Origin: Xiphias gladius
Lineage: Eukaryota > Chordata > Actinopteri > Istiophoriformes > Xiphiidae
Reading direction: 5' to 3'
NCBI RefSeq assembly: GCF_016859285.1
Contig: NC_053405.1
Span: 6,872,260 to 6,936,259 of the forward strand
DNA: 64,000 nt
Shown: piece after piece, positions 38,060 to 50,855 of the stretch
Position numbering within the stretch: position 1 is the first letter of the stretch
Layout of the letters: each line of letters starts with the position of its first letter
Made by a program: the position numbers and the translations under genes
Notes under the pieces: generated by a model
The model's input: only the letters and a program-made list of their open reading frames with translations
What the model was told of the DNA's origin: nothing
Database searches by the model: none

Positions 38060-41000
38060 ATGGAGTCATCATGTCTGGACCTGGCTCTGGAAGGTGAGCG
38101 GCTCTGTAAGTCGTGTGACTATCGCGCCGGCGTGTCGTTCTTTGAGTCTGCCATCCAGGTTGGAACAGAGGACCTTCAAATCCTCAGCGCCATCTACAGC
38201 CAGCTGGGAAATGCCTACTTTCACCTACAAGAGTATAATAAAGCCCTGGAGTACCATCGGCATGACCTAACACTTACCAGGTAAACAGTTTCACAACCTT
38301 AATAGTAACTTGTGCCAAAACCATATCTTCCTTTTTTAAGACGTTGTATTTGCCAAAATTGAGAAATACTTGTTTCCTGCTGATGAGATTTTTAACCTGG
38401 GCTAGTGTTCGAGCACATAAGTTTTATGTGGGTCCAACAGGAATAATTTAAGATTAAACTCTAACAGTATTCTGAAAAAATGCTAAAACCTTTGTAAACA
38501 CTACCCCCCCCCCCATGATTCAATTGTATGACAGGACTCTACTATATTGCTGCTTGCAGTTGTAAATTATGTTTTTACCTCGTGTTTTCATACCAAGACA
38601 CTTCAGTAATCCACTGATATTCCAGTCTTAATTATTTCCCAATGTTTTTTTTTCCCTTTGCAATCCCAGAACCATTGGAGATGAACTTGGTGAGGCTAAA
38701 GCCAGTGGCAACCTTGGAAACACATTAAAGCTTTTAGGCCGGTATGATGAAGCAGCGGTCTGTTGCCAAAGACATTTGGAAATCACGAGAGCCGTATATG
38801 ATAAGGTGGTTCATATTTAAGTGATATTTTAGAACTATAACATAGTTATTTAGGTATAAGCAAAACATTCCTTCAGTCCTTTTATCGTAGCAAACTGAGA
38901 ATAAAATATTCTTCTCTGTTCTGTAAATAAAAAGTTCAGTCAGTGACTAACAGGTCCATTTACTTTGATTAGAATAAATGGATCCACATTTGTTTTCAAG
39001 TCATACAACATAACATGCTCTGCAGCCACAGAACAGTTTTGGGTATGCATGATGACTGCCGAGCTCTGGCGTACCAACATCTAAATTGGTGTGCTAGCCC
39101 CCATGCAAACAAGCAAGTCTGGTGTCAGTGTATTTTAAGTATATAATTACAACAGTGGTCATTGTGGTTTCCATCTGTGAAAATCTGGTGTGCGTGCTGT
39201 AGGTTGGGCAGGCTCGAGCACTGTATAATTTCGGGAATGTTTACCACGCCAAGGGCAAGAGCATCTGCTGGACTGGAGCAGAGCCAGGAGAGTTCCCAGA
39301 GGAGGCCAGGATAGCCCTGAGGAAAGCTGCACAGTACTATGAGTGAGTTGATATCACTGTTTTATTTCTAAACATTGACTTAATTGTTGTTTTTATTTTA
39401 ATTTGAAAGCCCTGATGAATGATTCAGATGAACTAATGATGATAGTGCCAGTGCTTCAGCTGTTACAGGTTTGATCTTGTAAGTTGTTTAATATTCAGTG
39501 TTGGCCAAATGCTCTAGATATGAATTGTAACATTCTCTAAATGAGCTAGTTGGATGCTTTATAATATTAACACTGATATGCTCCAAGTTTTAAAAGCAAA
39601 CCTTGGCCTCCTAAGCTTTTACATTGAAGCAGTGGTTACAAAAGGTTGTTTATAAAGTTGTCTTTTGATTCAAGTCAGCCTGTAGATAAAATTTTGAAAA
39701 AGGAACTACTGCTATTAAAAATGTTCGGATATTGTGCTGCCTTCGACATATTGCCATTGTAATATTATAGAGTATATCCAATACACTCACTGAACTCACT
39801 GTCATGTTCATGAAACCAGTTTGAGATTACTTTTGCTTTGTGACATGGTGCATTATCCTGCTGGAGGTAGCCATTAGAAGATGGTAGATTGTGGCCATAA
39901 AGGTCTGCACAGGGTCAGCAACAATACTCCGATAGGCTGTGGAATTAAAACCATGAGTGATTGGTGTTAATGGGTCCAAACTGTGCCAAGAAAACATTCC
40001 CAACACCTTTACACAACCACCAACAACCTTAACTGTTACAACAAGGCGAGTTGGGTTCATGGATTCATGCTGACCCTACCGTCTGCGTGCCTCAGCAGAA
40101 ATCCAGATTCATCAGACCAGGCTCCATTTTTCCAGTCTTCAACTGTCCAGTTTTGGTGAGACTGTGCCCACTGCAGCCTCAGATTTCAGTTCTTGGCTGA
40201 AAGGAGTGGAACCCAACGTGGTCTTCTGCTGTTGTAGCCCATCCGTCTAAAGGTTCAATGTGTTTTGCATTTTCAGATGCTTTTCTACTCACCACAGTTT
40301 TAAAGAGTGGTTAAGTGTCCAGTCTGGTCATTTTTCCTCTGACCTCTCTCATCAACAAGGCGTTTCTGTCTGCAGAAGTGCCGCTGAATGTATTTTGTAC
40401 CATTCTGAGTAAACTCCAGAGACTGTTTTGTGTGAAAATCCCAGGAGATCAGCAGTTTCAAAAATACCCAGACCAGCTGGTCTGGCATCAACAATCATTC
40501 AGTGGTCAAAGTTGCGGAGATCACTTTTTTTTTTTTTTTTTTTTTCCCCATTCTGAAGTTTGATGTGAACATAAACTGATTTTTATGTATTGCCCTGCTG
40601 CCACATGATTGGCTGATTTGGATAACTGCATGAATAAGCATGTGTAGTGTTCCTAATGAGGTGCTTGGTGAGTGTGTAATATTGAATGTAAAAGTTCAAC
40701 GTTGACCTCGTAACTGGTACTTTGACCAAATAATCTCAACACATAGTCCTATTATGTGCTTTTCTGGAGCTTTTAACCTCATATTACAGTCTTAGCTCAG
40801 TTGTCGTGGAGTTGCTGCAGATTTCATCCCATGACCTTAGTACTTAACATTGGTCAGGTGCTATCAGGTAGTTCCAAAGATCATCTTAGAACAGAGAAAG
40901 GGGTTTTTTATATATATATATCTATATATATATATCTATATATCTATCTAACCCCTTTCTCTGTTCTGTGGAAGGCCTTGATCTTTCACTGTTTTAGGTC

Positions 41001-44000
41001 TGGTTTTCAGACGGCTGACCAAAATCGGTCACAATTTCATACTTAAGTGACAACCAAACAAACTCCATCCCATTACTAGAGTACCTTTTTAGTTAAGATT
41101 AATTTATCAAAGTCTATAGAATATATAATATAGACTAGTTAATTCATCACATGGAAACAAAAGGAAAAGTATGTTGTTGTGAGCTCTTCCATAGCCTGAA
41201 AAATCATCCTGAAAATGTGACAATAGACTTATTTTTCTCTGAACATGTTCATGTTCATATGTAAATGTGCCACAACAGTTGAGCATCTCATTGTTGTTTC
41301 TTTCTTTTTTTTTTTTCACTAAGAGCAAACCTGTACCTGGTGAAGGAGTTAGGTGATCGGGCAGCCCAGGGTCGTACCTATGGGAACCTTGGTAATACTT
41401 ACTATCTGCTGGGTGACTTTCAAACTGCAGTAGCTGCACATGAAAAGGTAGGTGGCAAACAAAAGTACAAGACATACTTTTGTGTCGCGTATGCAGCACG
41501 TGCTTCACATTGGCTTGCACGCCTATTTTTTAATTATTTTTTTTTACCCACCCCCCCCACAGAGCTTTGAGACCCATTCAACAATATAAGAGTTTATATC
41601 TATATAACTTTTTATTATATCTTGTCTCATGACTCTGTTCCCAATCTTGATTACCTCAAAGCATTTCCTGTTAATCCTGAGCTTATTGACAGTAATGTGC
41701 AGCTTCTGTTTGTCTTGTTTGGTAGCGGCTTCTGATCGCTAAAGAATTTGGGGATAGGTCTGCGGAGAGGAGGGCCCATTGTAACCTCGGCAATGCTCAC
41801 ATATTCCTCAGGCAGTTTGAAGTGGCGGCTGGTCATTACAAGTGAGTAAATCTGAGGCTCAAGGCCTCCCTTACCTCACAATGGTTACTTGCAGATAGCT
41901 TTCTAGGTGATAATGGTATTTGGACCTGAAACAAGCGTGCTGATGATGATGATGTTGATTTTCGTTTCATCACCATTTAAACATTGATAATGAAATGGCT
42001 CTCTGTCTTCTGTGTACCTTAACTGATTCAGTGACATAAGCAAGAACATTTAATTACACTAAAGACTATACAACCATAAATCAATTACAGAAGAGAAGTC
42101 AGACTACATTTCTGCACTGGGAAATTGATTGATCACACCAGCTGAGTTTTGTCGGCAATAATTTACGTTAAGGCCCCCTATGCTTACTACTACATAATGG
42201 TGTGAAACAAACCATTTTTTTAAGTTTTTCTACTGCTTTTAAATAATAATTAGGCAGACTTGAAATAAAGGTGATACTGTTTTGGTCACACGAATAAGAG
42301 AAACAGAAAGGTTTGAATACAATACAGTAATTTATAGCAACCACAGACTTGTGCAGATATGTAGTTGTTTAGAAGCAGTGACTGATTAAGATCAACAATT
42401 TTTATTCCTTTACTCCAGCATTTTTTCCAAGAATCCCTTGGAAAAAGGGCAGATAACTATCATTCTTCTGCAGCCACCCTAGACATTCTTTGACCTTCTT
42501 CCTCCTCTTTTGTTTCGCCCTCAGGAGAACTCTGCAGCTGGCCAGGCTTTTGAAGGACAGAGCAGTGGAGGCCCAGGCCTGTTACAGTCTGGGCAACACC
42601 TACACACTACTGCAGGACTATGAGAGAGCCATTGATTACCACCTCAAACATCTGGTCATTGCTCAGGACCTCAACGACAGGTATCAGCCATAAAAGCCAT
42701 GTAATGTCCTACCAAATTAGCTTTTGAAGTATAATGTGCATGTACAGTTTGAATGTAGGTGGCCAGTGAACTAACCATTTGCTAAAATTTGGTGTTAGCA
42801 GACAAAGTCACACACAAAAAAAAGATTGACAGTATTTAATGTCATGTTAAAGGCTGCTCACAAAGGCAGATATAGTTAGTTGGGACGATAGCATGTATAA
42901 ACTGAAGACACAAGATATATATAACCATGAAAAACTTTTTTTTATCACTTTATAGAGGAAGTCAGTGTGTATAGGTTTCTCTTTTACTACAGCTCTGCTA
43001 AAAAAGCAATGCTAATATTTAATGTAGGCTTACTTCTCTATTTTTATAGTCGTAAGTAAGGGAAGTACGATTTCTTTTAGAATAAATTTAAGCCTTAATT
43101 TTGTCGTTAAAGTCACATAAAAGGCATAGAGTGGGAAGTAATAGGAGGGACAGAGGGAGAGTTCTGATTTTTGGTTTTGAAAGTGTCTATTTAATCCTAC
43201 AAATATCTGTCCTGTAAGTAAAACACATGGGTGTCTTATATAAAATAATATGGACTTTTGATCATTGTGAAATATATATGAGTATAATCCCGGGTTTTTC
43301 TGATTGTACTATGGGATAGTGTGGTGAATTTCCTACCCATTCTTGCGTAATCGCAACTGGAGCCGCTCAGCCTGTTTTCCTCTGTGTGTCACTGCAGAGT
43401 TGGTGAAGGAAGAGCTTACTGGAGTCTAGGAAATGCCCACACCGCCCTGGGGAATCATGAGCAAGCCATGTTTTTCGCTGAGAAACATCTGGAAATTGCC
43501 AAAGAGGTGACTGTTTACGTCCTCCCTCAGAGTCCAATCAGTAGCTGCCTTCGGGCCACAACTCCATCTGCTGGCTGTACGGTGAACAGCAGGGAATAAC
43601 ACTAATTCTTCTTGGTATTCAGCTTCCGTGTGTGTGCAAGCATTTCAGATTTTTATGGATGTAAAGTTACAAAGCCAGTTCAAAAAGAATCCCACTTAAC
43701 AATAGTATGCTTTGTCTTTGTTTTTTGCTTAAATTATGTGTTTACATTAACTTGATGATGTTGTCAATGGTGCAGACTGGGGACAAAAGCAGCGAGGTCA
43801 CAGCCAGGATGAACTTGTCGGACCTACGGCTGGTTGTAGGCCTGAAATCCAACTCCAACATCCATCCTAACATCTTCGGCAACACAAATACTAATAGCTC
43901 CTCTCTGCCAGTAAGCTTCCAGGGTTACCCAAACCTCCCAGGTAAATTTCCACTCAAGAGTAGTCTTTTTTTTTTTCATGATACTGACAAATCCATTTGA

Positions 44001-47000
44001 GAATGTGTCGGCTTAAGTCATTACACTTGTAAATCTGTGTAACTGCATTTTTAACAGCATGTTTGCTAAAAAAAAAAAAAAAATTCTCTTAATTCTCTTA
44101 AAGCACACATTCAGAGATTTAAAATTCTGTGCTGTGGAAAATCTGTTTTCCAATGTCCAGAAAATTCCCTGCTGTGATGCTTTGTTAAATAATTGTTGTC
44201 AAGTCATGTTATTATTTGGCGCTTTACAAATAAATCTAAGTCTCCGGGCACTTTTCATATAGAGCAGGTCTAGACCGTACTCTTTACAATGTATTTACAA
44301 TATATGAGCAAGCACTTGCAAGTTGTAAAAGTGCTGTATAAATATTTTAAAAAATGTAGCCCCACCGTTGAATTTTTTTGTCTTTGTTTCAGTGTTGAAC
44401 TCTCCATCGAGCAATAAAGGCAGTGCAGAGAACCTGCAACTGAATCCAAGTCCTGACAAAAGTCAAACTGGAGATTCACCAGAACATCCAGTATGTACTG
44501 TGTAAAATTACATCAAAGGGCAGAAACACTTACGATGCGACGTGGGCAGTGTATTTGTTTTTTACTCTAATGCATTGCCACCCAGTGGAAGTCGCTCACT
44601 TTGATTTCAAAAACCGATGAACAAATCAAATGGTTGAACTATTTAATTTGCATACACATATCCAACATTTCCCCAGTTTGTATTTGAAATAAGTATCTAG
44701 CTTGTAACATACAAAACTTTCTGTAAGCTCCAGTTACTCCAGTTTTTATGAAAAATTAACATTTTCATATTTTCTAGGCAATGAATTTATGAGGAAAAGG
44801 ACATGGTTCATTTTTCTTGACAAGTGAAAGTGGACTAAAGCGCCAAATGATTGATGCTCATTCAAACGGATCCATATTCAAATGGATCAGCTTTCCTGAA
44901 TTTGGTGCATACAGTAGCAACTTTCTTGATTTTTAACAATGTAAAACCAATTAAATTAACCATTTGCTATGGTTTCAGGGACATGTAGGCCAAATTAAGC
45001 AGATGTTTTCATAGATATTTATAGTTTTTTGTTGTTTTTAAAATAACAAATTTCCCTTCACCCCAAGAGCCTGTTCACCCAGCCTTTAGTATTAACAATG
45101 GTTAAAAGACAAGACTAGACCTCTAACATGAATCTCTCAGTGATGTTCAGTTAAAATTATTAATCTGTATGCACCTTTTAATGTACAGGACTGGGAGGAG
45201 GATGTTTTCCCTGGGTCTTCAAAAAACAACATAATCAAGGCTTCCACTAAGCTCTTCCTCTTCCACCGGCTGAGAAGCAAGAAGCAAAAGAACAAATCAT
45301 CTTTTAAAGACCAACATGAAAACCGCACCAAGCAAACCGCTCCAGAGCTGGACACACCAGTGTCTCTTAAGGTATTTCTAAATATAGTACATTTTCTTGC
45401 CTACTCATAACATCCCTGGCCCACAAAAGGCTTATGGGCAATGATGATTCACCCTCAAGTTAAATTTTAAAATTGAAAATCTTATGACGCAGCCTAAACC
45501 CAAACATATAGTATTACGACTGTGGAAGGAGATAATGTGGTGTGGAAATGTGGGATAATCGTTTCTGCATGTATTCCAAAAAAAAATGTTAAGTCAGTCT
45601 CAACATTAATCATTTTTATCAAATGAAAATGCCTCTTCAAAAAATGTTGCATTCCAAACTATACGCCGGTGATGAAAATGGTTGACCTGACTGGCCCGTA
45701 TGTAAAAAGTGCAATTGAAATAGATACCTTTTAGAAATAACACAGCAAAGTTCAGCTTTCACCTTTTACCCTTTTGAAAGTTTCAATTTAATTTTTTTTT
45801 TTTCTAATTTCATTTAAAACCTTTCCAAACGAAGGGATACAGCTGAGATGTACTGCACTTTCCACTAACTGTCTGTTTTGGAGAATTTATTGCAGTCTTG
45901 TGATAAGTCGTATATTATTTTGATTTAGTTGCTGAAAGTGAGTAAGGTAATCTAAATTAATTTAATTTAAATAGGACTGAAACTAATTAGTAATTAACAA
46001 ATTTTAATTCTTGGTTAATGTAGCAATTATTCTTTTATTCATTTGGTCTATAAAAAGTCAGAGAAACTGAAAATTGCCCAACAGAATATCCACGAGCACA
46101 ATGTGACATATTTGGATTTTTCAGCAGTGTGAAAATAGACAAATTTACCCCTTTAAAGAGGTTTTTGAAATATGTCCGTGCTGTTTTTGTTTTCTCTGTA
46201 TTTTGATTGTTTTAATTTAAAGAATGTCAACTACTTTGATTACCTTAATTATCTGAAGAAGGTCTATGTTTTACAGGGGTGTTGTGTTGGGGTTTTTTAT
46301 GTTTTGTGTTTTTTAAACACTGTAGCCAGGATCACGGGACACTATTGGAGAGGACAGCTTTTTCGACCTCCTCTCTCGTTTCCAGGGCAACAGAATAGAC
46401 GACCAAAGGTGCTCTCTAATGGATGGCCAGAGCCATCTCCCTGCCCATTCCTCCCCCTCCTCCACCCCACCTGTAGCTGAAAGGAAATGTGAGTCAGTGC
46501 CTTGTGTTTTCGTCTGTGTTCACACCATATTCACGCAACAGTGCAATTTTCAGACTTGTTTTTCACATGCAAAAGAAACTGCACTTACTTTTCTCAGTTT
46601 ACTTCATATCCTTATTTCATTAATGACAAGCCAAATGACTTATCATATTGAGGATCAGGTGGGATGGCCAATCAGTTTCCAGTAGAGGGCGATACTAACA
46701 CCGCCCCTCTATGGTGTGAATGCAGCTTGTCCACAAATGTGTCCTTTACATATTATTCAATGTTGTGAAGATGACTTAAAGGGATACTCCGCACAAAAAC
46801 TTCTGCGTATTACTCAGCCCTTCCAGCCTTGGGAAATTCATGTAAAAGTTTTTGCGGTTTCATCCTTCACTGAGCACAACAGCTTCGATGGACCTTTTTG
46901 ATACTTTTTGTTCATCCGGAAAACGTGTTACTATTGTACTTTTCTCTAATAGCCATGAATCTAAGCTTATCACAGCCTTTTGTGCTGCATGAAGGACAAA

Positions 47001-49549
47001 ACTACAATTCCAGCTTTCAAGTCTGTGGGGAATGTTTGATGCTGAAAGGGTAGATTTTGGGTGGAGGTTTGCTTTAAGTTTCATAGAAGAACTGTAAACC
47101 AGAACATCTCATCCTTATCAAACTCTCTCTTTTTCCTGCATTTACCTTCTACAAAATCAAAATGAAAAGCTGGGTAGAGGAGAAAAAGGAACAAATAACT
47201 GTTCAAAGCACAATCCACCATTTTCCATTTGTTACGAATCACCCACAGATAATAATTATCTTTGTTTCTAGCTATTTCAGAATGCGAAACACCATCGCAG
47301 GATCCTGGTCATTTCCTGGAGCTGCTGGCCAGCTCCCAGGCCCGTCGTCTGGACGACCAGCGAGTCAGCTTGAGCCATTTTCCTGGCTTACGTCTCAGCG
47401 CCTCCAGCCTGCCTCGTACACCCTCCACCTCCAGCACAGATCAAGTCCCCACGCAAGGTGATGAAATAAGACGAGGCAGTCCTCAGTTTCGTCGTCTCGG
47501 TCAATATCACTCACATTGTGACTAATGCTGGTTTCTTCCTCCCAGACCCGGTCTCCAGTACAGATACCCCCCACACACCCTCCCTGTACAGTTGCCTAGA
47601 GGCCAGTGCTGAGCAGCCTGAAGGGGACGATGTCTTCTTCGACATGCTAGTTAAGTGCCAGGTGAGAAAAAAGAAATCTAGTATATTACTTAATTCCAAT
47701 TTCAATATAGACCTCACAGTGCCCATAGCAAATAAGGTTTCCAACATTATACATAAAGGTTTTAGTAACGCTTGTTTCACCGTTCTGTAATTTCCAAGAG
47801 GTCTCCTGGAAAGAACTATAGTTTACTATTTATGGGGAGAAATAAAAATTTCATTTGAAGAGCGGAGCCATTAAAAGCTAAATTTATTTACATTTAGTCT
47901 TTATTAGAAATTTTATTTTCCCTGTATGCATCCCTGTGGACAGATTTTACATTTTTCCATGCTGATAGGATCTGCTGTGCACTGACTAAACGACTCAAGG
48001 TTACACTAGAAATTAATTTCTTGGAAGTGCACCAATTGAACCCTGTCTCTATTTTCCCTGTAATTAGTACCACATTACATGGTTCTTTCCAGGAAATTTC
48101 TTGGGAAATATTAGGGAAACTATTTAGAAATTACATCCCTGTAAAATTAGGCTTTCCCTACATTCCCTCATACCACTTTTTGAAAGTCATAGATGCTTTT
48201 CTGGAGAGCAATCAATCCATCCATTGTAAATTTTTTTTTTTTTTTTTTAGTTTAGACAGTGGGAAGTTGGAAGGAAACACTATACTTTGTTCCTGACCTG
48301 AGACCCACACATTTTTCTGTGTGTGTGTTTTTGACTCAGTCCTGAGGGGTTACAGGAAAATCACAAAAAATACAGTACCTCAAAACTCCGAATGTGTCAT
48401 TGGTATATTATGACAGTCGGCCGGTCTCAGATGAACAGGGCCTGCACAGAATCAGTCACCATTGATCACCGTCTGGCTCAGTATAATACATGACTTGCTG
48501 AGGTGTCACGTCGACATGGCCATCGATGATCTCATGAGATCAAGCAGCTGCAGTTGACAGAGCCAGGTGCTGCAGCTGCTCTAAACTTGCCTCAGAAGCT
48601 CCGTGCGTGATGGGAAAACAATTGGCTTTACCCTGAGTGAAGTGCTCATTCGCTCAAAGGTTTGATCATCAAGATTCTGTTTCAGATGGATGCTTACATT
48701 TTCTGCATAGTGGTATAAATTTCACTTTAAGCTTTTCATACCTTAGTTTCAACTATGGAGGTTTTTATTAAATTCAGTTGTATTACAACCATATAAGCAT
48801 AAGCATTTCAATGCAAAAAGTGTACAAGCAACGGACCTCATTCGATTTAAGATTTTGAGGTACTACACTTTTTGAAGTCTCATAAATAAAAAAAATTCTA
48901 GATGGATGTTAACTATTATGTCAACTAAGGAAAAATTGTAATACCTTGTGTGCGTGCTTTTCTTTCTGTCTTCAAGGGAATAACTGAGCTTGAATTGTCA
49001 GTGATCTAGGGGTGCAACTAATGATTATTTTCAATATCATGTAGTCTATAAATTGCCAGAATACTGCGAGAACTGCTCATGGCAATTGTCAAAGCCACAG
49101 TTGACATCTTCGAAATGTTTTGTCCAGCCAACGGTGCAAAACCCAAATATATTCCATTTACAGTGATATAAAAAGCCAAGAACCTTCACATTTGAGAAGC
49201 TGAAACCAGTGAATTTTAGGCATTTTTGCCTGATAAATTACAGTTAATTGATTATTAAAGTTCCCATTGATTTTTCGGTCGGTCAATTTGCCATTTCAGC
49301 CCTATCCATACATGGCTACTTGTACCAGCCTCAACAAAATCAGCTAATGGAACTGTGCTGTCTCTCGCTACAATGTTTTAGGGCTCCAGACTGAACGACC
49401 AGAGGTGTGCTGCTCCACCTTCTACAAATAAGGGAAAAACTGTTCCAGATGAAGATTTTTTCAGTCTCATCCTGCGTTCACAGTCCAACAGGATGGAAGA
49501 GCAGCGAGTGCTGCCGCCCTCTGGCATTGTGCAATCCAAACCAGACTGA
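38060..49549 (+). CDS. gpsm2: G-protein signalling modulator 2 (LGN), complete coding sequence
   Basis: Coding exons: 38,059-38,280 (ATG at 38,060); 38,670-38,805; 39,203-39,342; 41,324-41,447; 41,726-41,841; 42,525-42,680; 43,398-43,506; 43,776-43,941; 44,393-44,490; 45,189-45,371; 46,326-46,488; 47,272-47,457; 47,546-47,661; 49,382-49,549. Phases join into 693 aa (human LGN 684). The N-terminal half is a tetratricopeptide array with repeated LGN-signature segments such as GNLGNTLKLLG, GNLGNTYYLLGD, CNLGNAHIFL, YSLGNTYTLLQDYERAIDYH and WSLGNAHTALGNHEQAM. Four GoLoco motifs end the protein at about residues 491-511, 550-568, 627-646 and 661-680. Each keeps the (D/E)QR arginine that contacts GDP on G-alpha-i. 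LGN links G-alpha-i-GDP at the cortex (GoLoco) to NuMA or Inscuteable (TPR) to orient spindles and hair-cell polarity. The N-terminus starts later than the longest human form. Its tail faces mcoln3. Confidence 0.95.
39784..40676 (-). mobile_element. Degenerate Tc1-like transposon in a gpsm2 intron
   Basis: The ends are short inverted repeats (CACTCACTGAACTCACT on the left; AGGTGCTTGGTGAGTGTG on the right), flanked by TA on both sides, the Tc1/mariner target duplication. Minus-strand translation at about 39,830-40,060 gives fragments of a Tc1 transposase, including a FSWHSLDPL block and, across a frameshift, the QDNAPCH-type aspartate block. A poly-T run interrupts the right part (about 40,526-40,545). 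The element is dead. It lies between gpsm2 exons 39,203-39,342 and 41,324-41,447, in antisense orientation to the gene. Confidence 0.85.
40888..40967. repeat. Perfect 18-bp inverted repeat flanking a TA-rich loop
   Basis: AGAACAGAGAAAGGGGTT at 40,888-40,905 is the exact reverse complement of 40,950-40,967. The 44-bp loop is mostly TATATATC. It forms an obvious cruciform or hairpin in a gpsm2 intron. Beyond 18 bp the arms do not match. Confidence 0.85.
45972..46150. repeat. Fragment of the 'GGGCTGCAACTAA' repeat
   Basis: It begins AGGACTGAAACTAATTAGTA, followed by TTTGGTCTATAAAAAGTCAG and GTGACATATTTGGATTTTTC. Only the left half is present, in the gpsm2 intron upstream of exon 46,326-46,488. 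Confidence 0.55.
46760..47060. repeat. Probable interspersed repeat in a gpsm2 intron
   Basis: The segment starts TTAAAGGGATACTCCGCACA and includes CCTTGGGAAATTCATGTAAA and GTGCTGCATGAAGGACAAAA. The opening 'AAAGGGATACTCC' is a typical start for teleost interspersed repeats. There is no coding signal and no second copy in the window, so the call rests on general recognition only. Confidence 0.35.
49008..49302. repeat. 'GGGCTGCAACTAA' interspersed repeat
   Basis: It begins GGGGTGCAACTAATGATTAT, contains GTAGTCTATAAATTGCCAGA and TTCACATTTGAGAAGCTGAA, and ends near CATTTCAGCCCT. It lies in the last gpsm2 intron, about 80 bp upstream of the final exon. Confidence 0.6.
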
Positions 49550-50417
49550 CTCCATGGAGTCATTTGTCATGTTATCTCAGGATACCAGATGAAATAACCA
49601 AGCTTTTCTTTTTTTCTCCTCAAGTCAAGATTTTATTTTTTTGTAAGCCACGTGGCCCTTGATTCCTGCCTTTTGGGATTGATAACATTCCTGTCAGACT
49701 GCCAAGAATACAAGGACTGCTATAAGGAATTAAGGTCTCATAATACAGAACTGGTTACTTTGACAGTGAAATCATGGGAAATTTAGCTTTTCAAAATTTA
49801 TGGACTTGTTTTTAAGATCACAGACGGGGTCAATGGGTAGTCACTACCTTTTTTTTTTTATGACCCCTGCTTACTGCTTTTATCAGAGACCTTGGTACCA
49901 ATGATGTCTGTCTGCCTTGGAGGCTTGCATCAAGTCGTTCATCTGCTTGGAATAAGAGTACTGTAATTCAAGGACCTGAGCAAAAATGAAGGGATTTCTG
50001 CTTTATGATGATGGACAAGAGACCTTCTGTGGACCTGTCTCAGATGTTCTGCAGCTGGGCACAGTGGAACATTGCATGGCCTGTTCTGCTTTAAGAGAAC
50101 ACCTTGGTTTGAACTGACCGCAGGCCTCTCCAGCAATAACTCATCACAGAGGGTCAAATAGCAAATCCTCTCCTGGGAAAAAAAAGGTTCACATCATTTC
50201 TACTGCTACACTAATGACTAGTGGAGCCATTTATAGACTCTGCTTCCAGATACTGCTTTTAAGACTTAAAGACTATCAATTTTACATCGTTAAAGGTTGT
50301 ATGGGTGGAGCATTATTTCCATGAACTGAAATGGGATTTTCACAGGTGATTAACTAGTGAGGGAAAAAAAAGAAATGTTATTTTAGCTTTTATATTGATA
50401 CCGTCTGACAATGGAGA

Positions 50418-50423
50418 AATAAA
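50418..50423 (+). terminator. gpsm2: Poly(A) signal of gpsm2
   Basis: A canonical AATAAA in GGAGAAATAAAATCTC, 869 bp after the gpsm2 stop. The stretch from 49,550 is the inferred 3' UTR, with no other gene in it. It lies only 27 bp from the minus-strand signal of mcoln3. Confidence 0.6.
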
Positions 50424-50449
50424 ATCTCATGAATTTGCATTACAACTTA

Positions 50450-50455
50450 TTTATT
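50450..50455 (-). terminator. mcoln3: Poly(A) signal of mcoln3
   Basis: TTTATT on the plus strand reads AATAAA on the minus strand, about 400 bp after the mcoln3 stop at 50,856. Expected cleavage 10-30 nt further along the minus strand would fall on or next to the gpsm2 signal. Confidence 0.5.
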
Positions 50456-50855
50456 TGACCTCTATTCATTATCTGCAGTGTACAACACTGGGATCTTTCC
50501 ATGTGACATGCTTTCGAAAAACAATACCATTTCAACGTCAGTCTTTTTTTCCTGCATCTACATATCAATATAAGTGTATTTACACAGTGTTCTCAGCATT
50601 AGTACATCAGGGTTAAGAGTCTCAGTTCCTTCATTTACTAACCTTCACATCCGCTGGGGTTCAGTCTTTTCAGCACTCAAAAACTGCTGCTTCACATTAA
50701 AAATCAATCACCTGAACAAACTTGGGGCCTACTGGTAAAGAAATTATTTTCAAGACCCCACCCATTTCCACTGAATCTAACCGCATAAAGTGCACATTAA
50801 TTGTTAGGTTAAAGTTTATAAAGTATAGTCTTTCAATATCTCCACATTAAAGCCG

